A stretch of 64,000 nucleotides of DNA from Ignavibacteriota bacterium (GCA_019637995.1 JAHBUQ010000002.1:1255428-1319427), one strand, 5' to 3'. Counted from the first letter of the stretch, positions 8,851-18,569 are shown. Translations and numbers: made by a program. Notes: generated by a model from the letters alone, not told the origin.

Positions 8851-10263
8851 ATGGAAAATAAACAAAAAGTTGAATTATCTGAGCTTACTCCTGCTCTGAC
8901 TGCCGTCAAAATTTCGGGTGGTAAATTTATATATCCGCAACATATAGCTTATATTGACAGATTGATAAGCAAAGCAGCCGAAAATCCATCAGGAAGACTT
9001 ATAATAAATCTTCCGCCACGTCACGGTAAAAGCGAGTTAATATCTAAATATTTCCCATTTTGGTATTTATGCAGGTATCCTGATAAAAGAATTATTCTCA
9101 GCTCCTACGAGGCAACTTTTGCTCAAAGCTGGGGTAGAAAAGTAAAGCAATTGATTGAAGAGTTCGGTTATGAACTGGCTGGAATCAAGCTAAGTGGAAG
9201 CTCACATTCTGCAGGACACTTCGAAATTGATGGTCGTGCAGGAAGTATGACTTGTGTTGGTGCAGGTGGACCAATTACAGGCAAAGGAGCTGACCTTTTT
9301 ATTATTGATGACCCTGTCAAAAATGACGAGGAAGCTAATAGCTCTTCTCAAAGAGAGAAATTATGGGACTGGTTCAGAAGTACTGCATATACAAGATTGG
9401 AGCCGGATGGAACTATGATTGTAATGATGACCCGCTGGCACGAAGACGATTTATGCGGCAGAATAATCGAAAATTGGGATAGTGAAGATGGTTGGGAAAT
9501 TGTAAAAATTCCTGCGATTGCACAAAATGATGATTTACTCGGAAGGAAGCCGGGAAGCCCGCTCTGGAGCAGAAGATTTTCTTGTGCAAAACTCGAAAAA
9601 CTTAAAAAAGAGCTGGGTTCATATTGGTTTGAGTCACTATATCAGCAGAATCCGGTAAATATTGGTGGTGGTATTTTTAAGAAAACTGATTTCAGATATT
9701 TTTACATTGAAGGTGATAATTATGTACTGCAAAATGGAGAGCATACTAAAACTATCAATAAACAGAGCTGTACAAACTGGACTGCTGTTGACCTTGCTAT
9801 TTCACTTTCGTCATCAGCTGACTACACAGTAGCAATTACTGTTGCTATCAGCGAGGATAATAAAATTTTAGTTATTGATGTTGTCAGGAAAAGAATTTCG
9901 CCTGCAGAGCATCTTGAATTAGTCCAATCTTTGAATGACAAACATTCGCCCAGATTAATTGGAATTGAAAGCGTTCAGTATCAATCGGCACTTGTGCAAA
10001 ATGCTGCTTCATGCGGATTTCCGGTCAAGGCACTCAAGCCCGATACAGACAAACTTACAAGAGCGCTTCCTGTAGCATCTAAATTTGAAAATGGCATGAT
10101 TTTTTTTGATAAAGACGCTAAATGGCTTCCCGAACTTGAAAGTGAACTTATGAAATTTCCTCGCGACAAACATGATGATCAGGTGGATGCTTTAGCTTAT
10201 GTTTGTATGCTTATCAATCCAATTACCGGGATTTTGCCAAAAAGTTCCAAAAGCAAAAGATAA
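8851..10263 (+). CDS. phage-type terminase large subunit, orphan
   Basis: A 470-residue protein with the two domains of a DNA-packaging motor. The N-terminal ATPase has Walker A PPRHGKSE (residues 55-62), Walker B LFIIDD (149-154) and a coupling motif MMTRWHED (192-199). The C-terminal RNase H-like nuclease has candidate acidic residues D314 (AVDLA), E373 (IGIES) and D442/D443/D446 (HDDQVDA). In phages this enzyme cuts and pumps DNA into the head. All key motifs appear intact, yet no portal, capsid, small terminase or integrase gene lies nearby. It could be a domesticated phage gene, a relic, or part of a gene-transfer system; base composition matches its neighbours. Confidence 0.88.
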   Translation: MENKQKVELSELTPALTAVKISGGKFIYPQHIAYIDRLISKAAENPSGRLIINLPPRHGKSELISKYFPFWYLCRYPDKRIILSSYEATFAQSWGRKVKQLIEEFGYELAGIKLSGSSHSAGHFEIDGRAGSMTCVGAGGPITGKGADLFIIDDPVKNDEEANSSSQREKLWDWFRSTAYTRLEPDGTMIVMMTRWHEDDLCGRIIENWDSEDGWEIVKIPAIAQNDDLLGRKPGSPLWSRRFSCAKLEKLKKELGSYWFESLYQQNPVNIGGGIFKKTDFRYFYIEGDNYVLQNGEHTKTINKQSCTNWTAVDLAISLSSSADYTVAITVAISEDNKILVIDVVRKRISPAEHLELVQSLNDKHSPRLIGIESVQYQSALVQNAASCGFPVKALKPDTDKLTRALPVASKFENGMIFFDKDAKWLPELESELMKFPRDKHDDQVDALAYVCMLINPITGILPKSSKSKR

Positions 10264-10384
10264 TTATTTGATATTGAAGACTGAAATTGCTTATATTTAT
10301 CAATCTTTTGTTACTGTAATTATTTTTTTGTATTTTTATATTTAGACAATTAACTTAGATTTCAAAAATATAAGATATAATATT

Positions 10385-10951
10385 ATGAAAAAAGTCATTT
10401 TACTGATAGTATTGATTCTCACAATTTCGGCTGCAAATAATTCTTTAGCTCAAATTTACGGTGGATTAGGAGTCGGTTATGTCCAGCCATTTTCCGATTT
10501 TGAAGAAATCAATAAGCCCGCAATGAGCTATATTGTCAATCTTGAGAACCGCTACTACTGTAAATTATGGTATGGTGTAAAATTCGAGTATTCCGAATTT
10601 GACCCTCAGGATGGATTAAATCCTGATGCAGCAGTTTATACAAATATGCTCAATATTACTCCGCAAGTAAGATATAATTTCTTGGGGCTGAACTGTTATG
10701 ATAATGTAGCTTTCCCTTATTTGCAACTTGGTCTTACCCTTAGCTCTGCCGGAAATACAGATAATACATCAAGATTTGGATTGGGTGCTTTGGGTGGCGG
10801 TGGTGTAAGCTATGGCTTCAATCTTTTCAGAACTTGCTTTTTGATTGACCTGAATGCCTCATACAATATGCCGAATATAATTTTGAAAGATGAGGAAAGA
10901 ATTGATATACAATACCTGCATCTGAACTTAATTCTCAATGTAAAGTTGTAA
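10385..10951 (+). CDS. outer-membrane beta-barrel protein, first gene of envelope operon
   Basis: A 188-residue exported protein with a clear signal peptide (about residues 1-23, cleavage near SLAQ) and a series of amphipathic, aromatic-rich strands (YGGLGVGYVQPF, RYYCKLWYGVKFEYSEF, YLHLNLILNVKL at the end). The pattern fits a small outer-membrane barrel of about eight strands. It starts a four-gene unit in which the next ATG follows the stop by three bases, so these products probably work together at the envelope. No specific family is recognised. Confidence 0.75.
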   Translation: MKKVILLIVLILTISAANNSLAQIYGGLGVGYVQPFSDFEEINKPAMSYIVNLENRYYCKLWYGVKFEYSEFDPQDGLNPDAAVYTNMLNITPQVRYNFLGLNCYDNVAFPYLQLGLTLSSAGNTDNTSRFGLGALGGGGVSYGFNLFRTCFLIDLNASYNMPNIILKDEERIDIQYLHLNLILNVKL

Positions 10952-10954
10952 GCC

Positions 10955-12127
10955 ATGAAAGATAATTTAATGTGTAAAATAAAATCTAAGTTTGTACCAT
11001 TTTCATTTTGCAGTATTACTCCTTATATTGTGATTCTAATTCTGCTTTTGATGGTACTTGCTTCATGCTCAACTATTGACCGTAAAGATGATGCAGTAAG
11101 GATTAAAACCGAGAAAGAAACTAAATTCAGAGAATTTAAAGATAAAGATGATAAAATAGTAACCCGTGATGGCACAACTTTACGCGGTACTGTACTGAAA
11201 GTTATTAAGAGAACAACTCCAAACTCATGTCCTATTACTGATACGACAACATTTTCAAGTAATTACTCGATTCTTTTTTTAGATAATAAAGCAAGTAATC
11301 TTGCATCTGCTGAAGAAATTCCAATAGTGAATGTTGATTTGGTCGCCCAAAAACCTGAACTCAGAGCAAAATTAGGTACAAATCAATATGATAATGTCAA
11401 TTGGTTCGAAAATTTCAACGACCCGCTTGACCCAAGAGCAATCCGCGAAGTTCCTGTTGACTCATTATTTATAAATATTTGTCCGGATGCCTTTGACTGT
11501 AATTGCAATCCTCTTAGTTTATCGCTACAATTAAGATGTCCTGACTGCAATTACAAGAATTATTTTACTGAAATCAGAGGCGGATATGCTGTTTATAATG
11601 ACCTTAATGCGAATGGTTTTCCTGAAGGTCGAGACGCTTATTTTGCTGAAATTGCAACCGGATACCGATGGGATGGCTGGGGATTGGGTCTGATGGTCAG
11701 CTCCGGTGTGCCTGTTTATAATTCTAAAGTAGCAGGAGAAAATATCCAAAGACCATTGCTTATGCTACATGGCAGAAAGCAGTTCGATAAATTCCTTTGT
11801 ATGTATCCTTTTACTTATGCACAGCTTGGTTTTGCAATGGATGAACAAACACGACAACTTTTTTCAGCAAGCATTTGCGGTGAATGTGGCGATGAAGATG
11901 ACTGTTTTGCACTTCCTGATGTCCGACTAAGTATCCCATGGTCTTATGGATTTGGCTTTGGAGTAGATATACCTCTGCCATTTTGTTTCTTTGATATTTC
12001 TTTCGACCTTGGATACAGGTCAGTTGCAGTCGGTGAAACTTATAATACAATTTTGTATAATAATGTAAGTAATTCAAGGAGAATCAATATGCTTGTATTC
12101 AGACTCGGAATTACTTTAGGATATTGA
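10955..12127 (+). CDS. lipoprotein with C-terminal beta-barrel-like region
   Basis: A 390-residue protein. A hydrophobic segment ends in a lipobox LASC with the lipidated cysteine at residue 38, so it should be a lipoprotein; starting at the internal ATG 10970 would give a more usual signal length. The middle has CxCNP and RCPDC cysteine motifs. The C-terminal half (about 205-390) has strands like those of small outer-membrane barrels (YFAEIATGYRWDGWGLGLMV, GFGFGVDIPLPFCFFDISFDLGYRS), ending in FRLGITLGY. The function is unknown. It overlaps or abuts its neighbours, which indicates translational coupling within the envelope operon. Confidence 0.7.
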   Translation: MKDNLMCKIKSKFVPFSFCSITPYIVILILLLMVLASCSTIDRKDDAVRIKTEKETKFREFKDKDDKIVTRDGTTLRGTVLKVIKRTTPNSCPITDTTTFSSNYSILFLDNKASNLASAEEIPIVNVDLVAQKPELRAKLGTNQYDNVNWFENFNDPLDPRAIREVPVDSLFINICPDAFDCNCNPLSLSLQLRCPDCNYKNYFTEIRGGYAVYNDLNANGFPEGRDAYFAEIATGYRWDGWGLGLMVSSGVPVYNSKVAGENIQRPLLMLHGRKQFDKFLCMYPFTYAQLGFAMDEQTRQLFSASICGECGDEDDCFALPDVRLSIPWSYGFGFGVDIPLPFCFFDISFDLGYRSVAVGETYNTILYNNVSNSRRINMLVFRLGITLGY

Positions 12128-12129
12128 AA

Positions 12130-12969
12130 ATGAAAATCAAACTATTTTATATTATTGTTTTTATTACAGCGTATTTTCTGAATTCCTGCTGTGATTGTGG
12201 AGTAGAGCCTGTAAATAATCCACAGTTTGATTGTCTGGTCAGAGAGGCAACAATTACTGAGTTTAATGCTGAACTTATCAGAATTGATGATGAATTCAAA
12301 CCGGGTCCGTCATATTCAGTTCATAATTTTGTTTTCCCGGCAGGAAATAATCTGACAGGTACTTTTGTCAATGATGAAAGATTTGCCTTAACGGGTGAGA
12401 TTGTAGTCTCATCACTGAATTACTCAAATAATCAGGCATTTAAAATCGCTATTTTTGATAACTCTCCAATTAATTCTGCTATGATGGGTGATATTTTGAT
12501 TATGGATGTTAATATGATAGATACTACTGCAGATCTTAAATTCAAAGGAAATCTTGCCAGAATTACAGATGATTTTCTTACAGATAATGCAAATTTGTTT
12601 TGTGATTATATTGATTTTAACCGTGATTTGATAATTTCATCAATAGATAATTTAAGTCAATATGGAAGAGGAATTCAGGGTAGTTTTGTTCCAAGAAATT
12701 ATACACAGAATGACATCAGCATTTTAAATAATCTTAACGAAAATGTTACCGGTCAGCAGGGAGTTCCTGCTGCGCCTCAAGCTGATATTAATATGCTGCT
12801 CGACAGGGTTAATAATCAAAATGTTGCTATTCGTGTCAGTGCAGGTGATATGTTTGTATATCGCTCCCAATCAGGCGATTATTTTGTTGTACTGATTTCA
12901 GATATAAACACAGGAACACTTCCTCCACAAAAGGGGAGAGTATCAATCATGTTTAACAGGGTGAATTGA
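12130..12969 (+). CDS. lipoprotein of unknown function
   Basis: A 279-residue protein with a lipoprotein signal peptide; the lipobox LNSC puts the lipidated cysteine at residue 20, in a cluster CCDCG. ATG 12130 is preferred over the overlapping TTG at 12124. The rest is soluble, with many short beta-like stretches and Asn/Asp-rich loops, and I recognise no domain. It is the third gene of the four-gene envelope operon, and the next start follows its stop by one base. Confidence 0.7.
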   Translation: MKIKLFYIIVFITAYFLNSCCDCGVEPVNNPQFDCLVREATITEFNAELIRIDDEFKPGPSYSVHNFVFPAGNNLTGTFVNDERFALTGEIVVSSLNYSNNQAFKIAIFDNSPINSAMMGDILIMDVNMIDTTADLKFKGNLARITDDFLTDNANLFCDYIDFNRDLIISSIDNLSQYGRGIQGSFVPRNYTQNDISILNNLNENVTGQQGVPAAPQADINMLLDRVNNQNVAIRVSAGDMFVYRSQSGDYFVVLISDINTGTLPPQKGRVSIMFNRVN

Positions 12970-12970
12970 T

Positions 12971-15946
12971 ATGCCATATTATTTGAATAATATTCCAACA
13001 ATACGTATATTAATTGGCATTTTAATAGTTTCAACAGCAATGATTTCAATTGCTTGCGGACCGACATTATACCTGCCTAAACAAAATCTCAATGAAATTG
13101 AAGGGGAATATAAAAACTCCGAGAGTGATGATATTGCTCCTGCCCGTGTGAAAAATCTTGACTGTCCGAATTGCCTTCAGCCTGAATCTGAAATCAGTCT
13201 TGACTCTGTGAAAGTCATGCCTTCGGCAGCGTATATTGATAAATTATTTATCCCGGAAGTGGCAGAAGATGATGAACTTAAGGAATTACGCCGCAAAAGA
13301 GAATTTGATGTATCTCAATATACAATGTCCAAAAAGCCTGATGCTGTTAATCGTATTGCAGCTGTTAGAAATCTAACTGCAAATGTCGAATCCCTCTATT
13401 TTATAAGCCAAAGCTCAGGTTTTGCTTCGTTTTCGCATCCACCATCTTTTGAATATTTAGCTGCAAATTATTTGCCTTTCGAAAAATCAATTCCAAAAGG
13501 CGGAACTGATATATTCTATTTCGGAAAAAATCAAAATGGACAGATTAGATTTGTTGAGCTGAACCAAATTAACAGCAGATTCTGGGACTCACACCCTACA
13601 GCCGTTACAAAGGAAAACTCCGAAGGTAAACTGATTACTTTGCTGATATTTTCATCTGACAGAGATAATCCATTCAGCAAAGCAATCAATCTCAAAGGCG
13701 ATACGATCTATGGCGGCTCGACTGATTTATACTACAGTTTTGGTGAATATGACCCAACAATTTCTATTGATACTTTGAGCTTCGAAGGGTTTAATTGGGA
13801 AACACCAAGACCTCTCAGAGGTGCAAATACTACCAATTTCAATGAGGGTTCGCCATTTGTGTATTGTCAGGATTTTAATCCTACCCTCTTTTTCTCAAGC
13901 AATAGAGATAATGCTAATATTGGCGATTTCGACATTTATGCAGCAAAACTTGATATTAATTTCGATTCTAAAAGTATTTCTTTACTATCAGTACCGGAGC
14001 TGATTGACCTTAAATCGCCTACAGCAGATTCATTGACTTACAGCATAAATACTCCTGCTGATGAGCGATTCCCATATGTCCCCTTCCCTCATCTCGAAAA
14101 AGCAGAAGATAATCCTTTATATTTTTCATCGGACAGAAACCGAAAAAGAATAATGAAAGCCTGTGACTGTGAACCCGGAAATGACCGAACAGAGAATATT
14201 GGTGGATATGACATTTATAAATATCCATTACCCGAAAAATATAACTGCCCAAAGCCTGAAAAACCTGTTATTCCGAAAGAGCCGGTTTATGAGCCGGGTC
14301 TTTTTGCTGAAATTGTCGTTGTCAATCTTGAAAAACCTGATGAGCCCGTAAAAAATGCTTCCTTAGCAATTTATGATGAATCAGGCAAACTTATTTCTGA
14401 TAATTATCAGGACGGCAAGTTGAAAGTTAAGCTCGATTTTGAGAAAAATTATTTGGTTAAAGGTGGAAGTAGTTTTAATGATATGGACTGTTTGTCTGAC
14501 AAAGAAATAATTTTCAGAGGTTATAAGGCTCCATCTGAGACTTTTTATGAAAGAAACCTGGATTCTTCTCTAAAAATTGATATTCTAACCGGCTATTCAA
14601 TGAATTCAAAAGAATTTATAACTATTAACCAGGATATTACACGTCAAGAAAAAGGAATGATAATCGAAAAAGGCATTCAGGTTGAGTCTGATGATGTAAT
14701 AAATGAAAAGATTATTAATGCCAGAATATCAGGTGATATTGTAGCTTATGATAAGCAGATTACTATAACAAAATATTGGAACAGAATAGAGCTAAGACCC
14801 GCATTATATAGTGGGGACTTTGCTGTTGAATCGGCTTTAAGTGGAGCGGTCAGGTCAGTAGCAACCATGAATGAAATTTATTACAGAGAAAAACCAAAAT
14901 CAAATGAAAAAATAGTTATTCATGATACTGTTTATCTACTACCTGATTACATCATCAAGCCACCTTGTTATTGTGAATTTTCAGGTGTTTTGACAAGCTA
15001 TCAGCAGAATGTACCATATTTTCAGACAGGATTCTGGGAAGTTAATTCTCTCAGGAATTTCAGAAGAGATATGAGGACCCTGGAATCATTCAAGTTCAGA
15101 GAAGCCCGCTGGATTGAACTTCATAAAGATAACCAGTATTTTGGCGAAGGTATGAAGGGCAGACTGAAGCGAACTTATGAATATGAGGATTATGCCCGTA
15201 TAGTGGACTCAAATCTCTACAAAATGGCTGATATGATATCGAATAAAATTATACCTGCATTTAGGGTAATAGATAGCATTACCCCCGGAAGTAAGCTGAT
15301 TATCAGTCTTGATGCCTGGAGTGACCGAAGACCTGTAAGAAGAGGCTGGTATATCGGTGATGATGTTGATTATGTGGAAGGAACCCTTATCGAGGATACT
15401 CGTGACTATGATATTGATTTTCATAGAGTTATGATTCAGGACAAAAGTTCTCTGAACCTGAATAATGATACACTATCAAGGCTTAGAGCATATTATGGTT
15501 ATCTTGAACTTTTGGATAAATTGCTGGATACAGCTATTGTCGGACGAGGATTTTATGATTATTATGTTGATGGGCTTACTTTGCTTCCTGATGACGACGC
15601 ACTGCAGAATGCCAATCTGAATCTGCCGTTTTCGCTGAAATCTGTTGAAGAACTTGTTTTCAAATCGAAGATTATAATTCTTGCAAAAGGAAATTATTTT
15701 GACCCGACTGAGTATAAAATTCCTCGTTATATTCGCGATATTGATTCGTCGCTATTCATGCTTGATACCATCAGGCGAATAGATGTAAGGATTAATACTC
15801 TCGAATATAAAGCCGGAAAGCTTATAAAATCACCATGCTGTAATGATAATTTACCATGCCTTGATTACAGGGACATAATTAATTTCAACAATAAAATTTT
15901 GGAGACTAAGGCAACTGATCCAAGAAGAAGGAAAAGAGGAAATTAG
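12971..15946 (+). CDS. large PD40-repeat lipoprotein, possibly PorE-like
   Basis: A 991-residue protein. The signal ends at a lipobox-like ISIAC (C29). Residues about 170-430 hold WD40-like/PD40 propeller blades with the hallmark LIFSSDRDN, LFFSSNRDNANIGDFDIY and YFSSDRN...GGYDIYKYP. A small beta-sandwich (about 444-500; KNASLAIYDESGKL) follows. The C-terminal third contains KLIISLDAWSD and DTLSRLRAYYGYLELL, where an OmpA-like fold would have its motifs, but the match is weak. PorE of the type IX secretion system has a related order (PD40, regulatory domain, OmpA), so this is a tentative suggestion. Its last four bases overlap the convergent minus-strand gene. Confidence 0.7.
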   Translation: MPYYLNNIPTIRILIGILIVSTAMISIACGPTLYLPKQNLNEIEGEYKNSESDDIAPARVKNLDCPNCLQPESEISLDSVKVMPSAAYIDKLFIPEVAEDDELKELRRKREFDVSQYTMSKKPDAVNRIAAVRNLTANVESLYFISQSSGFASFSHPPSFEYLAANYLPFEKSIPKGGTDIFYFGKNQNGQIRFVELNQINSRFWDSHPTAVTKENSEGKLITLLIFSSDRDNPFSKAINLKGDTIYGGSTDLYYSFGEYDPTISIDTLSFEGFNWETPRPLRGANTTNFNEGSPFVYCQDFNPTLFFSSNRDNANIGDFDIYAAKLDINFDSKSISLLSVPELIDLKSPTADSLTYSINTPADERFPYVPFPHLEKAEDNPLYFSSDRNRKRIMKACDCEPGNDRTENIGGYDIYKYPLPEKYNCPKPEKPVIPKEPVYEPGLFAEIVVVNLEKPDEPVKNASLAIYDESGKLISDNYQDGKLKVKLDFEKNYLVKGGSSFNDMDCLSDKEIIFRGYKAPSETFYERNLDSSLKIDILTGYSMNSKEFITINQDITRQEKGMIIEKGIQVESDDVINEKIINARISGDIVAYDKQITITKYWNRIELRPALYSGDFAVESALSGAVRSVATMNEIYYREKPKSNEKIVIHDTVYLLPDYIIKPPCYCEFSGVLTSYQQNVPYFQTGFWEVNSLRNFRRDMRTLESFKFREARWIELHKDNQYFGEGMKGRLKRTYEYEDYARIVDSNLYKMADMISNKIIPAFRVIDSITPGSKLIISLDAWSDRRPVRRGWYIGDDVDYVEGTLIEDTRDYDIDFHRVMIQDKSSLNLNNDTLSRLRAYYGYLELLDKLLDTAIVGRGFYDYYVDGLTLLPDDDALQNANLNLPFSLKSVEELVFKSKIIILAKGNYFDPTEYKIPRYIRDIDSSLFMLDTIRRIDVRINTLEYKAGKLIKSPCCNDNLPCLDYRDIINFNNKILETKATDPRRRKRGN

Positions 15947-16512
15947 TAATGTCCAATGATTAACATGAGTTCATCATTGATTGCTTTGCGGGCTTTCTTC
16001 GTTGAACCGGTTTCATCAAATTCAATTATTTTTGAATCGTGGAAAATATTCAATTTAACACCAATGGTGCCGAAGAATGTCGAAATTTGGTTTGCATCGC
16101 CATAGCCTGTTGAACGGATATGGAAACCTTTACCTTTTTTTTCGAAGAACATCCTGTCAATTTTGCTTATCGTATGTGACCCGCTTATAGTACGTATTGT
16201 AAGTGAATCAATTCGACTTATCATTTCATCTGAGTATATAGAAAAATTGAAAGAGGCGCCTTTTTCTTTGAATTCAAAATCCCTGATGGTAAAATCTACT
16301 TTTAACTCATGATTATGAGATTTAAACTCAAGAGGTTTGATATAATACTGGTTTTTCCCTTCACCAATATAAAAATCCTCATAATACTTGCCTGCTTTAC
16401 TTGTACTTCCCGGTTTCATGCTACCACAAGAGAAAAGAACCCCCAAAAGTAAAGTAATAGCAACGTACTTAGCTGTTGAATTTAATCCTTTTTTTAGCAT
16501 ATCCGCTTTCAT
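15943..16512 (-). CDS. small lipoprotein of unknown function
   Basis: A 189-residue protein with a lipoprotein signal (VLFSCGSM; cysteine at residue 29, or 25 if translation starts at the internal ATG 16500). The mature part has alternating beta-strand character (HELKVDFTIRDFEF, GASFNFSIYSDEM) and no recognised domain. Its start overlaps the end of the upstream lipoprotein gene by about 44 bases, or 32 with the shorter start, so the two are probably translationally coupled. Its 3' end overlaps the convergent PD40 gene by four bases. Confidence 0.7.
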   Translation of the reverse strand: MKADMLKKGLNSTAKYVAITLLLGVLFSCGSMKPGSTSKAGKYYEDFYIGEGKNQYYIKPLEFKSHNHELKVDFTIRDFEFKEKGASFNFSIYSDEMISRIDSLTIRTISGSHTISKIDRMFFEKKGKGFHIRSTGYGDANQISTFFGTIGVKLNIFHDSKIIEFDETGSTKKARKAINDELMLIIGHY

Positions 16513-16957
16513 AAAATTTATAAATCAATGTTGAATCAGGGCTTGTTATATTAACAAGATATTTTTTTGTAGAATTAATGTCTTTAATCAGCTCCCTGTA
16601 TATAAAATTATTTTCAATACGATTAAATGACTTTAGTTGATTTTTTTCTTTTTCATTTTTGAATGAATCATTAACCATATCCACTAAATTGACATTGTAT
16701 GGCAGCGCAACATATATTACATAGTTGTCACCTTTGACAATTTTGTGCAATGGATATACACTTCTGCTTAACTTGTGCTGAATATTCTCATAATCTTCGA
16801 ATGCTTCTTTTGTCATTTTTTGCTCAGACTCATTATCTTTATCATATAACAATTTGTCTGTGCCGCCAATGAATATTGAATTACTGTCAGTATCCTTTGT
16901 GCCGCAGGATTGAAGCATAAATATCAAGAGAATTAATATGGAAATTAAATTTTTCAT
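16469..16957 (-). CDS. small lipoprotein of unknown function
   Basis: A 162-residue protein beginning MKNLISILILLIFMLQSC, a typical lipoprotein signal with the cysteine at residue 18. The mature part is charged and partly helical, and ends in a strand-rich segment. I recognise no family. It is the first gene of a two-gene unit with the overlapping downstream lipoprotein, so the two products may form a pair in the envelope. Confidence 0.7.
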   Translation of the reverse strand: MKNLISILILLIFMLQSCGTKDTDSNSIFIGGTDKLLYDKDNESEQKMTKEAFEDYENIQHKLSRSVYPLHKIVKGDNYVIYVALPYNVNLVDMVNDSFKNEKEKNQLKSFNRIENNFIYRELIKDINSTKKYLVNITSPDSTLIYKFYESGYAKKRIKFNS

Positions 16958-16974
16958 TTTGAAGAATATGAAAT

Positions 16975-17013
16975 AGAAAAGAGCTGTACCATAATATAAA
17001 AATGATACAGCCC
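16975..17013 (-). terminator. terminator after the TRL-family gene
   Basis: On the minus strand gggctgta pairs with tacagctc around an AT-rich loop and is followed by a T-rich stretch. It separates the TRL-family gene from the two lipoprotein genes downstream. Confidence 0.7.
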
Positions 17014-17029
17014 GAAAAAAGTAAAATTA

Positions 17030-17314
17030 TTATTCGCCGGTTACAATTGTTTCATAGCTAACAATTATACCAAGTATATTTGACATTTTAACGTCAACAG
17101 TAGAAACTTTAGTGATGCCACCATTTTTAGCAGCTGTTCTGATACTTGCATCAGCATCAAAGAATAAAACACCAAAGAATCCGGTACCTTTGGCAGTGCC
17201 TACTTTTGAACCAATCGGGTTCGATGTTGCAGCTGCAGGTAAAGTAAGTGAACAAGAAGAAAGAAGCGCAATAACTGATAAAGAAATTGCAGCAATAAAA
17301 AGTTTTAACTTCAT
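17030..17314 (-). CDS. TRL-like family lipoprotein
   Basis: A 94-residue protein: lipoprotein signal (IALLSSC, cysteine 21), then a short domain with the pattern GSKVGTAKGTGFFGVLFFDADASIRTAAKNGGITKVSTVD. This fits the TRL-like family of small envelope proteins (often found near tRNA-Leu genes in other bacteria), whose function is not established. It has an AGGAG-type ribosome binding site and its own terminator, so it is expressed as a single gene. Confidence 0.82.
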   Translation of the reverse strand: MKLKLFIAAISLSVIALLSSCSLTLPAAATSNPIGSKVGTAKGTGFFGVLFFDADASIRTAAKNGGITKVSTVDVKMSNILGIIVSYETIVTGE

Positions 17315-17477
17315 AGAAAACTCCTCAAAATATTAATGCCTACTCTTTTTAGGTTTTTCAGCAATCACCTGTATAGCAAAAATATGAAAATTTAAGTGAA
17401 ATAAAAATTATTTTATATTAATCAATTAAATTATTTTATGACAAGCTATCGAATAATTTGACAATAAAAATCATCTC

Positions 17478-18569
17478 TCAAAATCTTATCTTCTCTCCAA
17501 TATTTGGAATTGTCATTTTAAATACTTGAGAATAATTTGATTTATAAATTCTGTTGACTTCCCGGTATGGGTCGCCGATTGGTTCATCGGATAAATCGAA
17601 TGTTCCGAAGTGCATAGGCAGAAAATTTTTAGCTTTCATATCATTTGCAGCTTTAAGAGCATCAGCAGGACTTGTATGACTTGGAGCCATAAACCATTCC
17701 GGTTTGTAAGCACCAATTCCGATAATTGCATAATCAGGAGCTCCGAATAGCTCGAAAACTTCTTTGAAATGTGAGCCATATCCCGAATCGCCCCCGAAAT
17801 ATATTGACTTTCCGGCAGCTTGAATCATAAATGCTCCCCAAAGTTTATTATTGAAACCGCTTATTCCGCGTGTTCCCCAGTGTCTTGTAGGAAGAAAAGT
17901 AATTTCAATTCCATCGCTTGTAATATTATACTTTTGATACCAGCCTGCTTCCTGAATTTGATTTTGAGGTGCCCAGTCCCGTAAATACTGACCAAGTTTT
18001 AGTCCTGTCAATAATTTAGCCTGCGGATTATTCTTTACAATCAACTTAAAGCTTTCTTTATTTAAATGGTCATAATGCTCGTGAGAGAGGAGGATATAAT
18101 CCAGATTATTTATATATTCAGGTTTGATAGGAAGTGCTGAAAATCTTTTCATCATAGGTGATGGAACTGTAAAAATCGGGTCTGTGATAATAAGTTTACC
18201 ATTAATTCTGATTAGATAAGTAGCATGACCTATCCAAATCAGCCCATCCTCCGTACTTTTCAAAAAGTCTGACCCATCTACAACCGGTAGTCTGAAAGTA
18301 TCGTTATTCTTTTCAGCTTTTTGGGGATTTTTCTCGAATTGCCACTTTATGACTCTCGTAATATCGTTGTTAAATGGAAATTCGTGATTATCGAATTTGC
18401 CTTCAGAATTAATTGGGTTTCCCTTCCAGCCTGTTTTGATAGTTTCAAGCTCCGGATTTGATGCAGGCAGTTCTGATTTATTAAATAAATTCATAGAGGT
18501 ATACGCAACTAAGATAAGAATTATAAATAATGTGAATTTAAACATTTTGATTTTGAAAATTTGTTTCAT
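17478..18569 (-). CDS. MBL-fold metallo-hydrolase, NAPE-PLD-like
   Basis: A 363-residue protein with an N-terminal hydrophobic anchor or signal (about residues 10-26). The metallo-beta-lactamase fold carries the zinc motif HEHYDH (H163, H165, D167, H168), preceded by GLIWIGHATYLI and IITDPIF. Further metal ligands are expected in RHWGTRG, YFGGDSGYG and MHFGTFDL. This layout is that of the N-acylphosphatidylethanolamine phospholipase D-like (UlaG/RomA-type) branch, which cleaves phospholipids or related phosphodiesters. The anchor suggests work at the membrane or in the periplasm. It is a single gene. Confidence 0.88.
   Translation of the reverse strand: MKQIFKIKMFKFTLFIILILVAYTSMNLFNKSELPASNPELETIKTGWKGNPINSEGKFDNHEFPFNNDITRVIKWQFEKNPQKAEKNNDTFRLPVVDGSDFLKSTEDGLIWIGHATYLIRINGKLIITDPIFTVPSPMMKRFSALPIKPEYINNLDYILLSHEHYDHLNKESFKLIVKNNPQAKLLTGLKLGQYLRDWAPQNQIQEAGWYQKYNITSDGIEITFLPTRHWGTRGISGFNNKLWGAFMIQAAGKSIYFGGDSGYGSHFKEVFELFGAPDYAIIGIGAYKPEWFMAPSHTSPADALKAANDMKAKNFLPMHFGTFDLSDEPIGDPYREVNRIYKSNYSQVFKMTIPNIGEKIRF

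Noticed and set aside
8851..10263. Prophage region
   Set aside because: Only a terminase is present; flanking genes are chromosomal envelope and division genes, with no integrase or attachment sites.
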